Under the pieces are notes generated by a model. The model was not told where the DNA came from. It was given only the letters and a program-made list of their open reading frames with translations, and made no database searches. The translations under genes and the position numbers were made by a program. Of a stretch of 64,000 nt of DNA, positions 57,151 to 64,000 are shown piece after piece (the first letter of the stretch is position 1; every line of letters begins with the position of its first letter). Source of the DNA: Cetobacterium sp. 8H (GTDB taxonomy: Bacteria > Fusobacteriota > Fusobacteriia > Fusobacteriales > Fusobacteriaceae). The stretch is taken from NCBI RefSeq assembly GCF_014250675.1, contig NZ_JACHTG010000004.1, positions 682,001-746,000 on the forward strand, read 5' to 3'.

Positions 57151-57581
57151 TCTTCTCCTTTCATATTAAAGTTTCCAACTCCATCAGTAGGTTTTAATAC
57201 TATCTCTTTATTACTGTCTATATACACTTCTACTTTTCCTCCATACACTATATTTTCTTCTGTTTCTTTCGCTGTTTTACTACCTCCAATCTCTAATAGT
57301 ATTTTATCGCTTTCAACTTTTAAATTATCTCTCATATATTTTGATAAATTTGGTAAGGCATCCGCTAATGTTTTATCTTCACCATCAAAGGCATACTCTC
57401 CATTCTCTAGATAATAACTTTCTGAAGCCATTCTAATACTATTTAAAGTATTTATAACTTTTGAATCTTTTGCCATAGCTAAATAGTCTCTTGTTTTAGG
57501 AACTATAAAACTACTTAAAATTCCAATTACACCAAGTACTAAAACTATTTCAATAATACTAAATCCTCTTTCTTTTTTCAT
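57135..57581 (-). CDS. gspG: GspG-like major pseudopilin
   Basis: 148 residues with leader MKKERG, mature N-terminus FSIIEIVLVLGVIGILSSFIVPK (Glu5, Pro22) and a long amphipathic helix followed by ASESYYLENGEYAF, the hallmark of major pseudopilins/type IV pilins of the GspG type. The C-terminus has a D/N-rich beta region that could hold the Ca2+ site of GspG. It lies 9 bases after gspF and is likely the main pseudopilus subunit. Confidence 0.85.
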   Translation of the reverse strand: MKKERGFSIIEIVLVLGVIGILSSFIVPKTRDYLAMAKDSKVINTLNSIRMASESYYLENGEYAFDGEDKTLADALPNLSKYMRDNLKVESDKILLEIGGSKTAKETEENIVYGGKVEVYIDSNKEIVLKPTDGVGNFNMKGEEWTKM

Positions 57582-57590
57582 TTTTCCTCC

Positions 57591-58748
57591 TTAAATCTGA
57601 ATTATTTCTGACATATTTAAAATTGGTAAATACAATCCAACTACAAAACAACTAATTATTAATCCTACTATCAATAATAAAATTGGCTCTGCTAAATTTA
57701 AGTATATTTTTATCTTAATGTTCAGATTATCTTGTCTAAATTTTGCTATCTCTTCTAGCATGGAAGAAACTTTGCCACTCTCTTCTCCAACTTTTATCAT
57801 ATTTATTTCTAGTTGAGAAAACTCTTTAATATTACTTAATATTAAAGATAGATTTTTCCCATTTTTTATATTTTTTAATGATATAAATTTTTGATTAATA
57901 TATTTATTCTCAACACTACTTAAAACTATATCTATACTTTTATCTATGCTTAATCCTGAATTTAAGAGTAGTGAAAGATTTTCTAATATATTTATAATAT
58001 ATTTTTCTAAAAAGAAATATTTTAAAATTGGAAGTTTTAATAATAAACTATTTTTTTTAAAGTATTTATAAATCAAAAATGACAAAATAGGAAAACCTAT
58101 TATTATTAAATGATAATATTTTGATGCTATGTTATAAAATAATATAATTACTTTTGTTAAATAAGGTAATTTCTCTTGAGTTGAGTTGTATATTGATATA
58201 AAATTTGGAACTATTAAATAGAATATAAAAATTATTATTACTGTTGATATGAATAAAATAAATAATGGATATGATAGAGCTGTTTGAATTTCTTTTTTTA
58301 AATTTTGCTTCTTTTCTTTTAAATGGGATATTTTTAAAAAGCCTTCACTTATTTTTCCTACATTGTTCGCTACATATGCTATTAATAACTCTGCATCAGT
58401 CATCATCTCTTCATCTTTTAATATTTTAAAAATTTCTTCTCCTAAATTTAATCTTTCATAAATTCTTTTGTACTTTACACTTAAGTTTATGTCTGTTACA
58501 AAATCATTTTGAAACTCTATAGCCTTTTTTATAGATATTCCTGCATTTAAAAGTCTACCTATATTTAAATAAAAGTTTTTTAAATCATTTTCTTTTAGTT
58601 TTTTAAATTTTTTTATTTTTATTAATTTCATTAATTTTTTGTCTGATATTTTCAAATAATTTTCAAACTCATTTTTATCTTTAGCAAGTATAGATTCTTG
58701 AAATATCTGTTTTTCTGAATTAAAACCACTATAGGTATATATATTCAT
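57591..58748 (-). CDS. gspF: GspF/PilC-type inner-membrane platform protein
   Basis: The ATG at 58748 overlaps the gspE stop (ATGA) and is preferred over a GTG three codons earlier. The protein (about 385 residues) has two T2SSF domains, each preceding membrane helices: NIGRLLNAGISIKKAIEF with YVANNVGKISEGFLKI, and LENLSLLLNSGLSIDKSIDI with MIKVGEESGKVSSMLEEIA. Three membrane helices (about 165-190, 212-232 and 355-378). It organises pseudopilus assembly together with GspE. Confidence 0.92.
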   Translation of the reverse strand: MNIYTYSGFNSEKQIFQESILAKDKNEFENYLKISDKKLMKLIKIKKFKKLKENDLKNFYLNIGRLLNAGISIKKAIEFQNDFVTDINLSVKYKRIYERLNLGEEIFKILKDEEMMTDAELLIAYVANNVGKISEGFLKISHLKEKKQNLKKEIQTALSYPLFILFISTVIIIFIFYLIVPNFISIYNSTQEKLPYLTKVIILFYNIASKYYHLIIIGFPILSFLIYKYFKKNSLLLKLPILKYFFLEKYIINILENLSLLLNSGLSIDKSIDIVLSSVENKYINQKFISLKNIKNGKNLSLILSNIKEFSQLEINMIKVGEESGKVSSMLEEIAKFRQDNLNIKIKIYLNLAEPILLLIVGLIISCFVVGLYLPILNMSEIIQI

Positions 58749-59896
58749 ATTGAACACTCTTTTATAATCTCTTTTTCTGTTGTTATTTTACTTTTTATCT
58801 TTTCTCTTCCATTTTCTAAGAGTGTTTTAAAATTATTCTTTTTTAAATACTCTTTTAAATTTTTACTACTGTTGTCGTCTGTCAAAATTTTTCTAATATC
58901 TTCATTGAATAATATAACTTCTTCTATTGCTTCTCTGCCTTTAAAACCATCGTTACACTCTTTACAATTTGGATTCTTACCAAAACAAACTTTACAAATC
59001 TTTCTTACTAATCTTTGACTTTGAACTAAAGAAATTCCAGAAGCAATATTATACTTATCAATTCCAAAGCCAATTAATCTGTCTATTGCTGAGATTGAAT
59101 CTTTTGTGTGGAGAGTGGTTAAAACTAGATGTCCAGTCAATGAAGCCATTAAAGCTATCTCTGCAGTTTCAAAGTCCCTTATTTCTCCTATTAAAATTAT
59201 ATCAGGATCTTGTCTCAAAACACTTCTTAAAATTGTAGAGAAATTTAAGCCTATTTCAGATTTACATTGAATCTGATTTATCCCTAAAATCTGATACTCT
59301 ATTGGGTCTTCTATAGTTACAATATTTACACCTTCTCTATTTAAATAATTTATTATGGAATAAAGAGTTGTTGTTTTTCCACTTCCTGTAGGACCACAAA
59401 ATAATAGGAGTCCACTTCTCTTTTCTATCACTTTATAAATTTTTTCTAGATTTTCATGATTAAATCCTAAAGTATTTAAATTTAACTTAGATATATTGTT
59501 TATTAAAATTCTAATTACACATTTCTCTCCAAAAATAGTGGGAATAAAGGATACTCTAAAATCTATCTCTTCCATTTTATATCTTCCCTTAAACCTTCCA
59601 TCTTGTGGTAGTCTTTTTTCACCTATATCCAATTCGGTTAAAATTTTAATTTTAGATAATAATTTTATACCAAAAGATTTATTAAAAACTTGAAACTCTT
59701 TTAAAATTCCGTCTATTCTAACTCTAACTCTTAAATCCTTTTCTCTAGACTCAAAATGAATATCTGAAACACCTTGTTTTATAGAATAAAAAATTAAATC
59801 ATTTATAAATTTTAAGATTTGCTCTTGATATAGATTGTCCTCTTCCGTTTCTTTTATCTCCAAGACTTCTCTTTTAAAATATATATTTTCCTCCAT
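58745..59896 (-). CDS. gspE: GspE/PilB-type assembly ATPase
   Basis: This cytoplasmic ATPase drives pseudopilus assembly. The 383 residues start at the N2E-like domain (QGVSDIHFES, RVRIDGILKEF) and contain Walker A GPTGSGKTTT (168-177), the Asp box IVTIEDPIEY, Walker B PDIILIGEIRD, the His box LTTLHTKDS and the zinc tetracysteine motif CKVC...CKEC (Cys301, 304, 311, 314) of assembly-type ATPases. The N1E domain that binds GspL is absent, making it shorter than usual (about 500-560). No PilT-like retraction ATPase is near. Confidence 0.94.
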   Translation of the reverse strand: MEENIYFKREVLEIKETEEDNLYQEQILKFINDLIFYSIKQGVSDIHFESREKDLRVRVRIDGILKEFQVFNKSFGIKLLSKIKILTELDIGEKRLPQDGRFKGRYKMEEIDFRVSFIPTIFGEKCVIRILINNISKLNLNTLGFNHENLEKIYKVIEKRSGLLLFCGPTGSGKTTTLYSIINYLNREGVNIVTIEDPIEYQILGINQIQCKSEIGLNFSTILRSVLRQDPDIILIGEIRDFETAEIALMASLTGHLVLTTLHTKDSISAIDRLIGFGIDKYNIASGISLVQSQRLVRKICKVCFGKNPNCKECNDGFKGREAIEEVILFNEDIRKILTDDNSSKNLKEYLKKNNFKTLLENGREKIKSKITTEKEIIKECSI

Positions 59897-59898
59897 AT

Positions 59899-60051
59899 TT
59901 ATAGCCTTTCTGTCTTTAAAATTTGAAACTGATTTTTGTATTTTTCTGTTGAAACTTTTATATATTTTCTAATCTCAAAATTTCCATGATTTACAACCCT
60001 AATTAAAACAACACTCAATAATAACAACTTTAAAATTTTATTTTTTTTCAT
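59899..60051 (-). CDS. 50-residue signal/membrane protein between gspH and gspE
   Basis: A short frame starts with ATG at 60051 and ends with TAA at 59899. It follows AGGAGG with ideal spacing, formed from the last codons of the gspH-like gene, and fills the gap to gspE exactly (2 bases to the gspE start). The product begins MKKNKILKLLLLSVVLIRVV, a signal-anchor-like hydrophobic segment, followed by a polar basic tail (KYIKVSTEKYKNQF). Size and place suggest a small accessory of the secretion machine, possibly bitopic. No homologue is recognised. Confidence 0.65.
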   Translation of the reverse strand: MKKNKILKLLLLSVVLIRVVNHGNFEIRKYIKVSTEKYKNQFQILKTERL

Positions 60052-60052
60052 T

Positions 60053-60619
60053 TTAATCCTCCTCAATCCATCCAATCCTATTTTGTCCTTCTGCTGAATA
60101 ATGGTAATTTAAAATATTTTCATAAGTTATATTTTTCACATTTTTATTTAGATAAGTATTTATCTTTAAAATTTTTTCTTTTTGAAAAGTGTAATAAGCT
60201 ATTCTATTTTGGACATCTCCTTTATATCCAAAATTATATATGGTAAAAGCCTTACTTAAATTCCCATCTTTTGTTGTATCTAGATTGAAAATTCTATGTC
60301 TCATATTTGCATAAATTATTTCATATTTTAATTTATTAGGTAAATTTGTTTCCTCTAATATCTCTTTTGAAAAATTCTTTATAATAATTTTTTTATCAAC
60401 TAAATGAATCTCTATTTTAAAAACTCTTTTCTCATAAAAAGATTTTTTTGAATATCTAAAAAATATTTCTTGAAAAATTCTTCTAGATTTTTCTAAATCT
60501 TTTCGCTCACTATCATTAGAAATTTTTACAAATAAAAAAAGACTAACTCCTGATATAATTGCTAATATTGCAATTGTTTCCAGAAAAGTTAGTCCTTTTG
60601 TTTTTTTTATTTTGTTCAT
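60053..60619 (-). CDS. GspH-like minor pseudopilin
   Basis: About 188 residues. The start is taken at the second of two adjacent ATGs (60619), which has AAGG five bases ahead; a TTG at 60634 is possible. Leader NKIKKTKG is followed by LTFLETIAILAIISGVSLFLF, with Glu at +5. The mature domain is beta-rich with FRYSKKSFYEKRVFKIEIH and a C-terminal YNFGYKGDVQNRIAYYTF, like GspH/FimT pseudopilins. It is the first of the secretion-like genes, 21 bases after the PHP phosphatase. Confidence 0.7.
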   Translation of the reverse strand: MNKIKKTKGLTFLETIAILAIISGVSLFLFVKISNDSERKDLEKSRRIFQEIFFRYSKKSFYEKRVFKIEIHLVDKKIIIKNFSKEILEETNLPNKLKYEIIYANMRHRIFNLDTTKDGNLSKAFTIYNFGYKGDVQNRIAYYTFQKEKILKINTYLNKNVKNITYENILNYHYSAEGQNRIGWIEED

Positions 60620-60640
60620 CATCACCTTCTTCAAAGAAAA

Positions 60641-61456
60641 CTATTTAATTTTTTTAAAAGACACTTCCATATTTTCAAAAGAGGATATATATTTAACACC
60701 TATACTTTGTAAAAAATCATAAGCCTTTTCAAAATCTTTTCCTATATCTGAAGCCTTGTGTGAATCTGAACCTATTGTTATAATCTCTCCTCCTAATTCA
60801 AAATATCTTTTAATAATATTATCTGAAGGGTAGAATCTATTTTCCATATATCTAATACCCGAGGTATTAATTTCAATTCCTTTATTTTTAGAAATCAATC
60901 TTTTTAATATTTCATCTATAACATCACTATACTTTATATAGTCTATAAAACCTTTTTTGTCAATAGTGCCATATCTTGTAATAAAATCTAAATGTCCCTG
61001 AACACTGAAGCTGTCATAACTCTCTACACTTTTTAATATTTCAAAAAAATATTTTTCATGTGCTTGATCTCTTGTTTTATCTTTCCAAAATGTATTTTGA
61101 TCTACCAATAATTTATCAACACTGTGAACAGACGATATTATAAAATCAAATGGATATTTTTCTATTAATTCCTTTGCTTTTATACCTAAATGTTTTTGAA
61201 TTCCAAATTCCATTCCTATTTTTATGTCTAATTCATTTTTATTTTTATCTTTTAGTTCTTGTAAAACCGGGATATAAGTATCTAGATCTAATATAAAATT
61301 TGGACCTTCATTATTACTAATTACATCTAAATCCATATGATCCGTTATTGCAATTTCTTTTAATCCCAATTCCTTTGCTTTATTAACTATATTTTCTAAA
61401 TTTTCATTACTATCCCCTGAAAATTTACTATGTATATGATAATCACTTATAATCAT
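60641..61456 (-). CDS. PHP-domain phosphatase, histidinol-phosphatase-like
   Basis: The ATG at 61456 follows GGAGGAG; the longer reading starts in the leader. The 271-residue protein has the PHP metal motifs SDYHIHSKFSGDS, ITDHMDLD, GMEFGIQ, SSVHSVD, GHLDFITRYG and SDSHKASD, forming the trinuclear metal site. It is closest to the HisK/HisJ histidinol-phosphate phosphatases. No other histidine genes are near, so the substrate could differ. It may be transcribed with the secretion-like genes that follow. Confidence 0.85.
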   Translation of the reverse strand: MIISDYHIHSKFSGDSNENLENIVNKAKELGLKEIAITDHMDLDVISNNEGPNFILDLDTYIPVLQELKDKNKNELDIKIGMEFGIQKHLGIKAKELIEKYPFDFIISSVHSVDKLLVDQNTFWKDKTRDQAHEKYFFEILKSVESYDSFSVQGHLDFITRYGTIDKKGFIDYIKYSDVIDEILKRLISKNKGIEINTSGIRYMENRFYPSDNIIKRYFELGGEIITIGSDSHKASDIGKDFEKAYDFLQSIGVKYISSFENMEVSFKKIK

Positions 61457-61490
61457 AACTCTCCTCCACTTAAAATTATAATTATATAAT

Positions 61491-61541
61491 AACAAAAAAA
61501 AACTATAAATATAAATGTTTAAACATCATATTTATAGTTTT
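61491..61541 (-). terminator. mnmG terminator, AT-rich
   Basis: ACTATAAATAT and ATATTTATAGT form the outer stem, with an inner ATGTTTAAACAT palindrome, then T9 on minus. Although AT-rich, the long stem and T-run suit an intrinsic terminator. Confidence 0.7.
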
Positions 61542-61561
61542 TATTTTTGTTAGTAGTACTA

Positions 61562-63412
61562 TTATTTTTTTAGAGTTGCTAATAATAGTGCAATGTCATT
61601 TCCTGTCACTCCACTTATTCTAGAAGCTTCTCCTATTGATAAAGGTTTTACTTCATTTAAACCAGCTCTTGCAATATTTGAGATTCCTGTAACTAAATCA
61701 AAATTGAAGTCTTCAGGAATTGATAAAGCTTCAAGTTTTTTAAATCTTTCTATCTGCTCTTTCTCTCTCTCTATAAAAATCTCATATTTTATCATTGTTT
61801 CTATTTGATTTTTTACAAATTCAGGATATTCAGGTATATGTAGAAGTTCTGCTAAATCATCATAAGAAACTTCTTTAAATTTTAATAGTTCATTTGCTTG
61901 AACACCTTTTGTTAATCTTTGTGTTGCTCCTTTTTTTTCAAGAATATCATTAGCATCTTTCATTGCTACTTTTGTTTCTTTTATTTTTTCAATTTCACTA
62001 TATACATTCTCTCTACATTGTTTTAAAAATTCTATCTTATCTTTTGATACAATTCCTATCTCTTCAGCTTTATCTAGTAATCTCATAAAACCATTATCAA
62101 ATCTAAGAGTCAGTCTATATTCAGATCTTGATGGAAGAACTCTATAAGGTTCTGGTGTTTTTTTATGTATGATATCATCAACTAAAACTCCAATATAACC
62201 CTCACTTCTATCAAATATAACCGGATCTTTGTGAAGAGTCTTTCTAGCTGCATTCACTCCTGCTATAAATCCTTGAGTTGCCGCTTCTTCATAACCAGAA
62301 GTTCCGTTTATCTGTCCTCCAAAATAAAGTCCTTTTATTTTTTTACTCTCTAAACTTGGATATAATTGAGATGCTGGAGCATAATCATACTCTACTGCAT
62401 ATCCATATCTCATTATTTTTGCATTTTCAAGTCCTTTTATAGTTTTTAACATTGCATCTTGAGCAAAAGGAGGCATAGCTGTTGTTAAACCATTTACATA
62501 TAACTCATTTGATTCACTAGACTCTAATTCTAAGAATATTTGATGATCATATTTATCTGGGAAATTTAAAACTTTTCTATCTAATGATGGACAATGTCTT
62601 GGACCATGTGTTTCAATAATTCCAGAAACTATCGGAGAAAATTTTAACATCTCTTTTGTAACTTCTAATGTCTTTTCAGAAGTATGTGTTAGCCATGTTG
62701 GAACAATATTATTTTTTTCTTTCTCTGTATAGATTGAAAAATATCTAGGATGCTCCTCTCCATATAACGCTTTCATAACTGAAAAATCAACAGTTCTTTT
62801 ATCTACTCTTGGAGGAGTTGCTGTTTGATATCTCTCTAAATAAATTCCATTGGCCTTTAAACTCTCTGATAATTTTTCTGCAGAGTTTTCTCCCATTCTT
62901 CCTGCTGGATATTTTACATCTCCAATAACTATTCTTCCCTGTAAAAAAGTTCCTGTTGCCAAAACTACTGTTTTTGATAAATACTCAATTCCTAGAGCTG
63001 TCTTTACTCCTCTAATCTCTCCATTTTCAACTAAAATTTCATCGACACTATCTTGCATTATTTCTAAATTTTCAGTTTTTTCCAATAAAGATTTCATTTT
63101 AGTTCTATATAAAAATTTATCTGCTTGTCCTCTTGTTATTCTTGCTGCAGGGCCCTTACTAGTATTTAAATGTTTTAACTGAAGATTGTACTGATCTGTA
63201 TGTCTTCCCATTTCTCCACCTAATACATCTATTTCTGCTACTAGATTACTTTTACCTGGTCCACCTATTGAAGGATTACAAGACATCATTCCAATATTAT
63301 CTAAACACAAAGTAAAAAGTAAAGTTTTTCTATTTAATCTAGCACTAGCTAATGCCGCCTCTACTCCGGCATGTCCTCCACCAACTACAATTACATCATA
63401 CTTAAAACTCAT
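61562..63412 (-). CDS. mnmG: tRNA uridine-5-carboxymethylaminomethyl modification enzyme MnmG
   Basis: With MnmE this FAD enzyme modifies wobble U34 of several tRNAs. The ATG at 63412 has GGAGAG upstream; the longer reading would start in the mnmE terminator region. The 616-residue protein has the FAD motif [45 protein letters not shown]-like sequence (here DVLGGEM), [36 protein letters not shown], and the C-terminal helical MnmE-binding domain ending [20 protein letters not shown]. Length is normal. Confidence 0.97.
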   Translation of the reverse strand: [616 protein letters not shown]

Positions 63413-63460
63413 TTGTTCTCTCCTTTTATTTTTGTCCATATACATAAAAATAAATGTCAA

Positions 63461-63495
63461 AAAAATATTAGCCACAGACAATAATCCGTGGCTAA
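63461..63495 (-). terminator. Terminator between mnmE and mnmG
   Basis: TTAGCCAC/GTGGCTAA (63468-63495) with a 12-base loop that pairs further, followed on minus by TATTTTTTT. mnmG therefore probably needs its own promoter or readthrough. Confidence 0.8.
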
Positions 63496-63502
63496 CATAT
63501 CT

Positions 63503-64000
63503 TTATTTCCCTACACAGAAATTACTAAAGATGTGATCTAACAAATCTTCATTACTAATTTCTCCTGTTACTTCTGACAATGAATCTAATGCTTCTTTTA
63601 AATCCACAGCAATCAAGTCCATAGGTAATCCCATGTCTATTGTTTCAAATATATTTTCAACAGCTTGTTTCGTCTTTTCTAATGCTGATTTATGTCTCAC
63701 GTTTGTTATCACTAACTTTTCTGAACTGTCTTCAACATGTCCCGATACAATATATTTATATATTTCATCTTCCATTGCATCTATTCCAATTTTTTCTAAT
63801 GCTGATATTTTAATCCATTTTTTTATTTTTGTTAATGGTGTTATATCTAACTTAGATTCAACATCTGTTTTATTTATAAGTCCAATAACTTTATCTGAAT
63901 TTATTCTTTCGTGAATTTTCAAGTCTTCGTCGTCTAATTCTCTTGAATTATCAACAACAAATAAAACTAAATCAGCTTTATCTATAAGTTCTTTTGATTT
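63503..64000 (-). CDS. mnmE: tRNA modification GTPase MnmE, C-terminal part
   Basis: The frame stays open to the right edge; 166 codons are visible. They cover the end of the GTPase domain ([13 protein letters not shown] and the G4 motif NKTD), and the C-terminal helical domain ending FCVGK, the conserved C-x-G-K whose Cys is needed for activity. MnmE works with MnmG on tRNA wobble uridine. The gene order mnmE-mnmG is the usual one near the origin. Confidence 0.96.
   Translation of the reverse strand, partial: KSKELIDKADLVLFVVDNSRELDDEDLKIHERINSDKVIGLINKTDVESKLDITPLTKIKKWIKISALEKIGIDAMEDEIYKYIVSGHVEDSSEKLVITNVRHKSALEKTKQAVENIFETIDMGLPMDLIAVDLKEALDSLSEVTGEISNEDLLDHIFSNFCVGK

Noticed and set aside
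63413..63481. 23-residue N-terminal extension of MnmG
   Set aside because: It starts within the mnmE terminator stem, and the FAD-binding N-terminus of the family begins at the ATG at 63412 with a good ribosome site.

Overview
The window is AT-rich chromosomal DNA from a member of the Fusobacteriota, most likely Fusobacteriaceae and possibly Cetobacterium or a close relative. This rests on the 16S rRNA, the complete Rnf operon, the low-GC coding style, lipopolysaccharide heptose synthesis (HldE kinase domain), an outer-membrane style SLH/coiled-coil protein and a type II secretion-like locus. The genus is an inference. Nearly all genes are on the minus strand, and mnmE-mnmG sit at the right edge. 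In many bacteria these belong to the rpmH-rnpA-yidC-jag-mnmE-mnmG block beside oriC, so the replication origin probably lies just beyond the right end and the window runs down one replichore.

Layout. 1-3200: an incomplete Wzx-like flippase, an NhaC-type antiporter and a PTS_EIIC_2 membrane protein. 3543-8961: ridA on plus, then rnfCDGEAB on minus (ion-pumping ferredoxin:NAD+ oxidoreductase). 9067-21916: one long co-directional set, rlbA-recF-dciA-gyrB-gyrA-usp-yfcE-pheS-pheT-sda-pth, without dnaA or dnaN. 22422-25287: two plus-strand transporters, nupC and yfcC. 25395-26397: eleven tRNAs under one strong promoter. 26610-35311: an eight-gene exopolysaccharide operon. 35424-40370: an rRNA operon (16S, tRNA-Ala, 23S, 5S, tRNA-Asn) whose promoter overlaps the 3' end of a Crp/Fnr-type regulator. 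41301-50526: housekeeping genes (aroE, leuS, rlmB, murA, pgi) and several small or poorly known proteins. 50613-50939: a second tRNA cluster repeating three genes of the first. 51004-60619: ispF, hldE and a compact type II secretion-like operon. 60641-64000: a PHP phosphatase, mnmG and the 3' part of mnmE.

How the genes work together. Rnf couples electron flow from reduced ferredoxin to NAD+ with ion export; the NhaC-type antiporter could use or rebalance the resulting ion gradient. NupC, YfcC and serine dehydratase fit a fermentative life on nucleosides, amino acids and organic acids. The exopolysaccharide operon carries an initiating sugar transferase, five glycosyltransferases and a polymerase but no flippase or chain-length regulator; its leading gene resembles a truncated aryl-sulfate sulfotransferase.

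The most unusual region is 52480-60619. It carries GspH-, E-, F-, G-, O-, I-, J-, K-, L-, M- and D-like genes in nearly canonical order, but lacks GspC, GspN, a pilotin and a retraction ATPase. Its secretin has a carboxypeptidase-regulatory-like beta domain inserted between N0 and N1. Its GspM-like gene has its natural start and transmembrane segment in different frames. A 50-residue membrane-type protein, too short for usual gene calling, sits between gspH and gspE.
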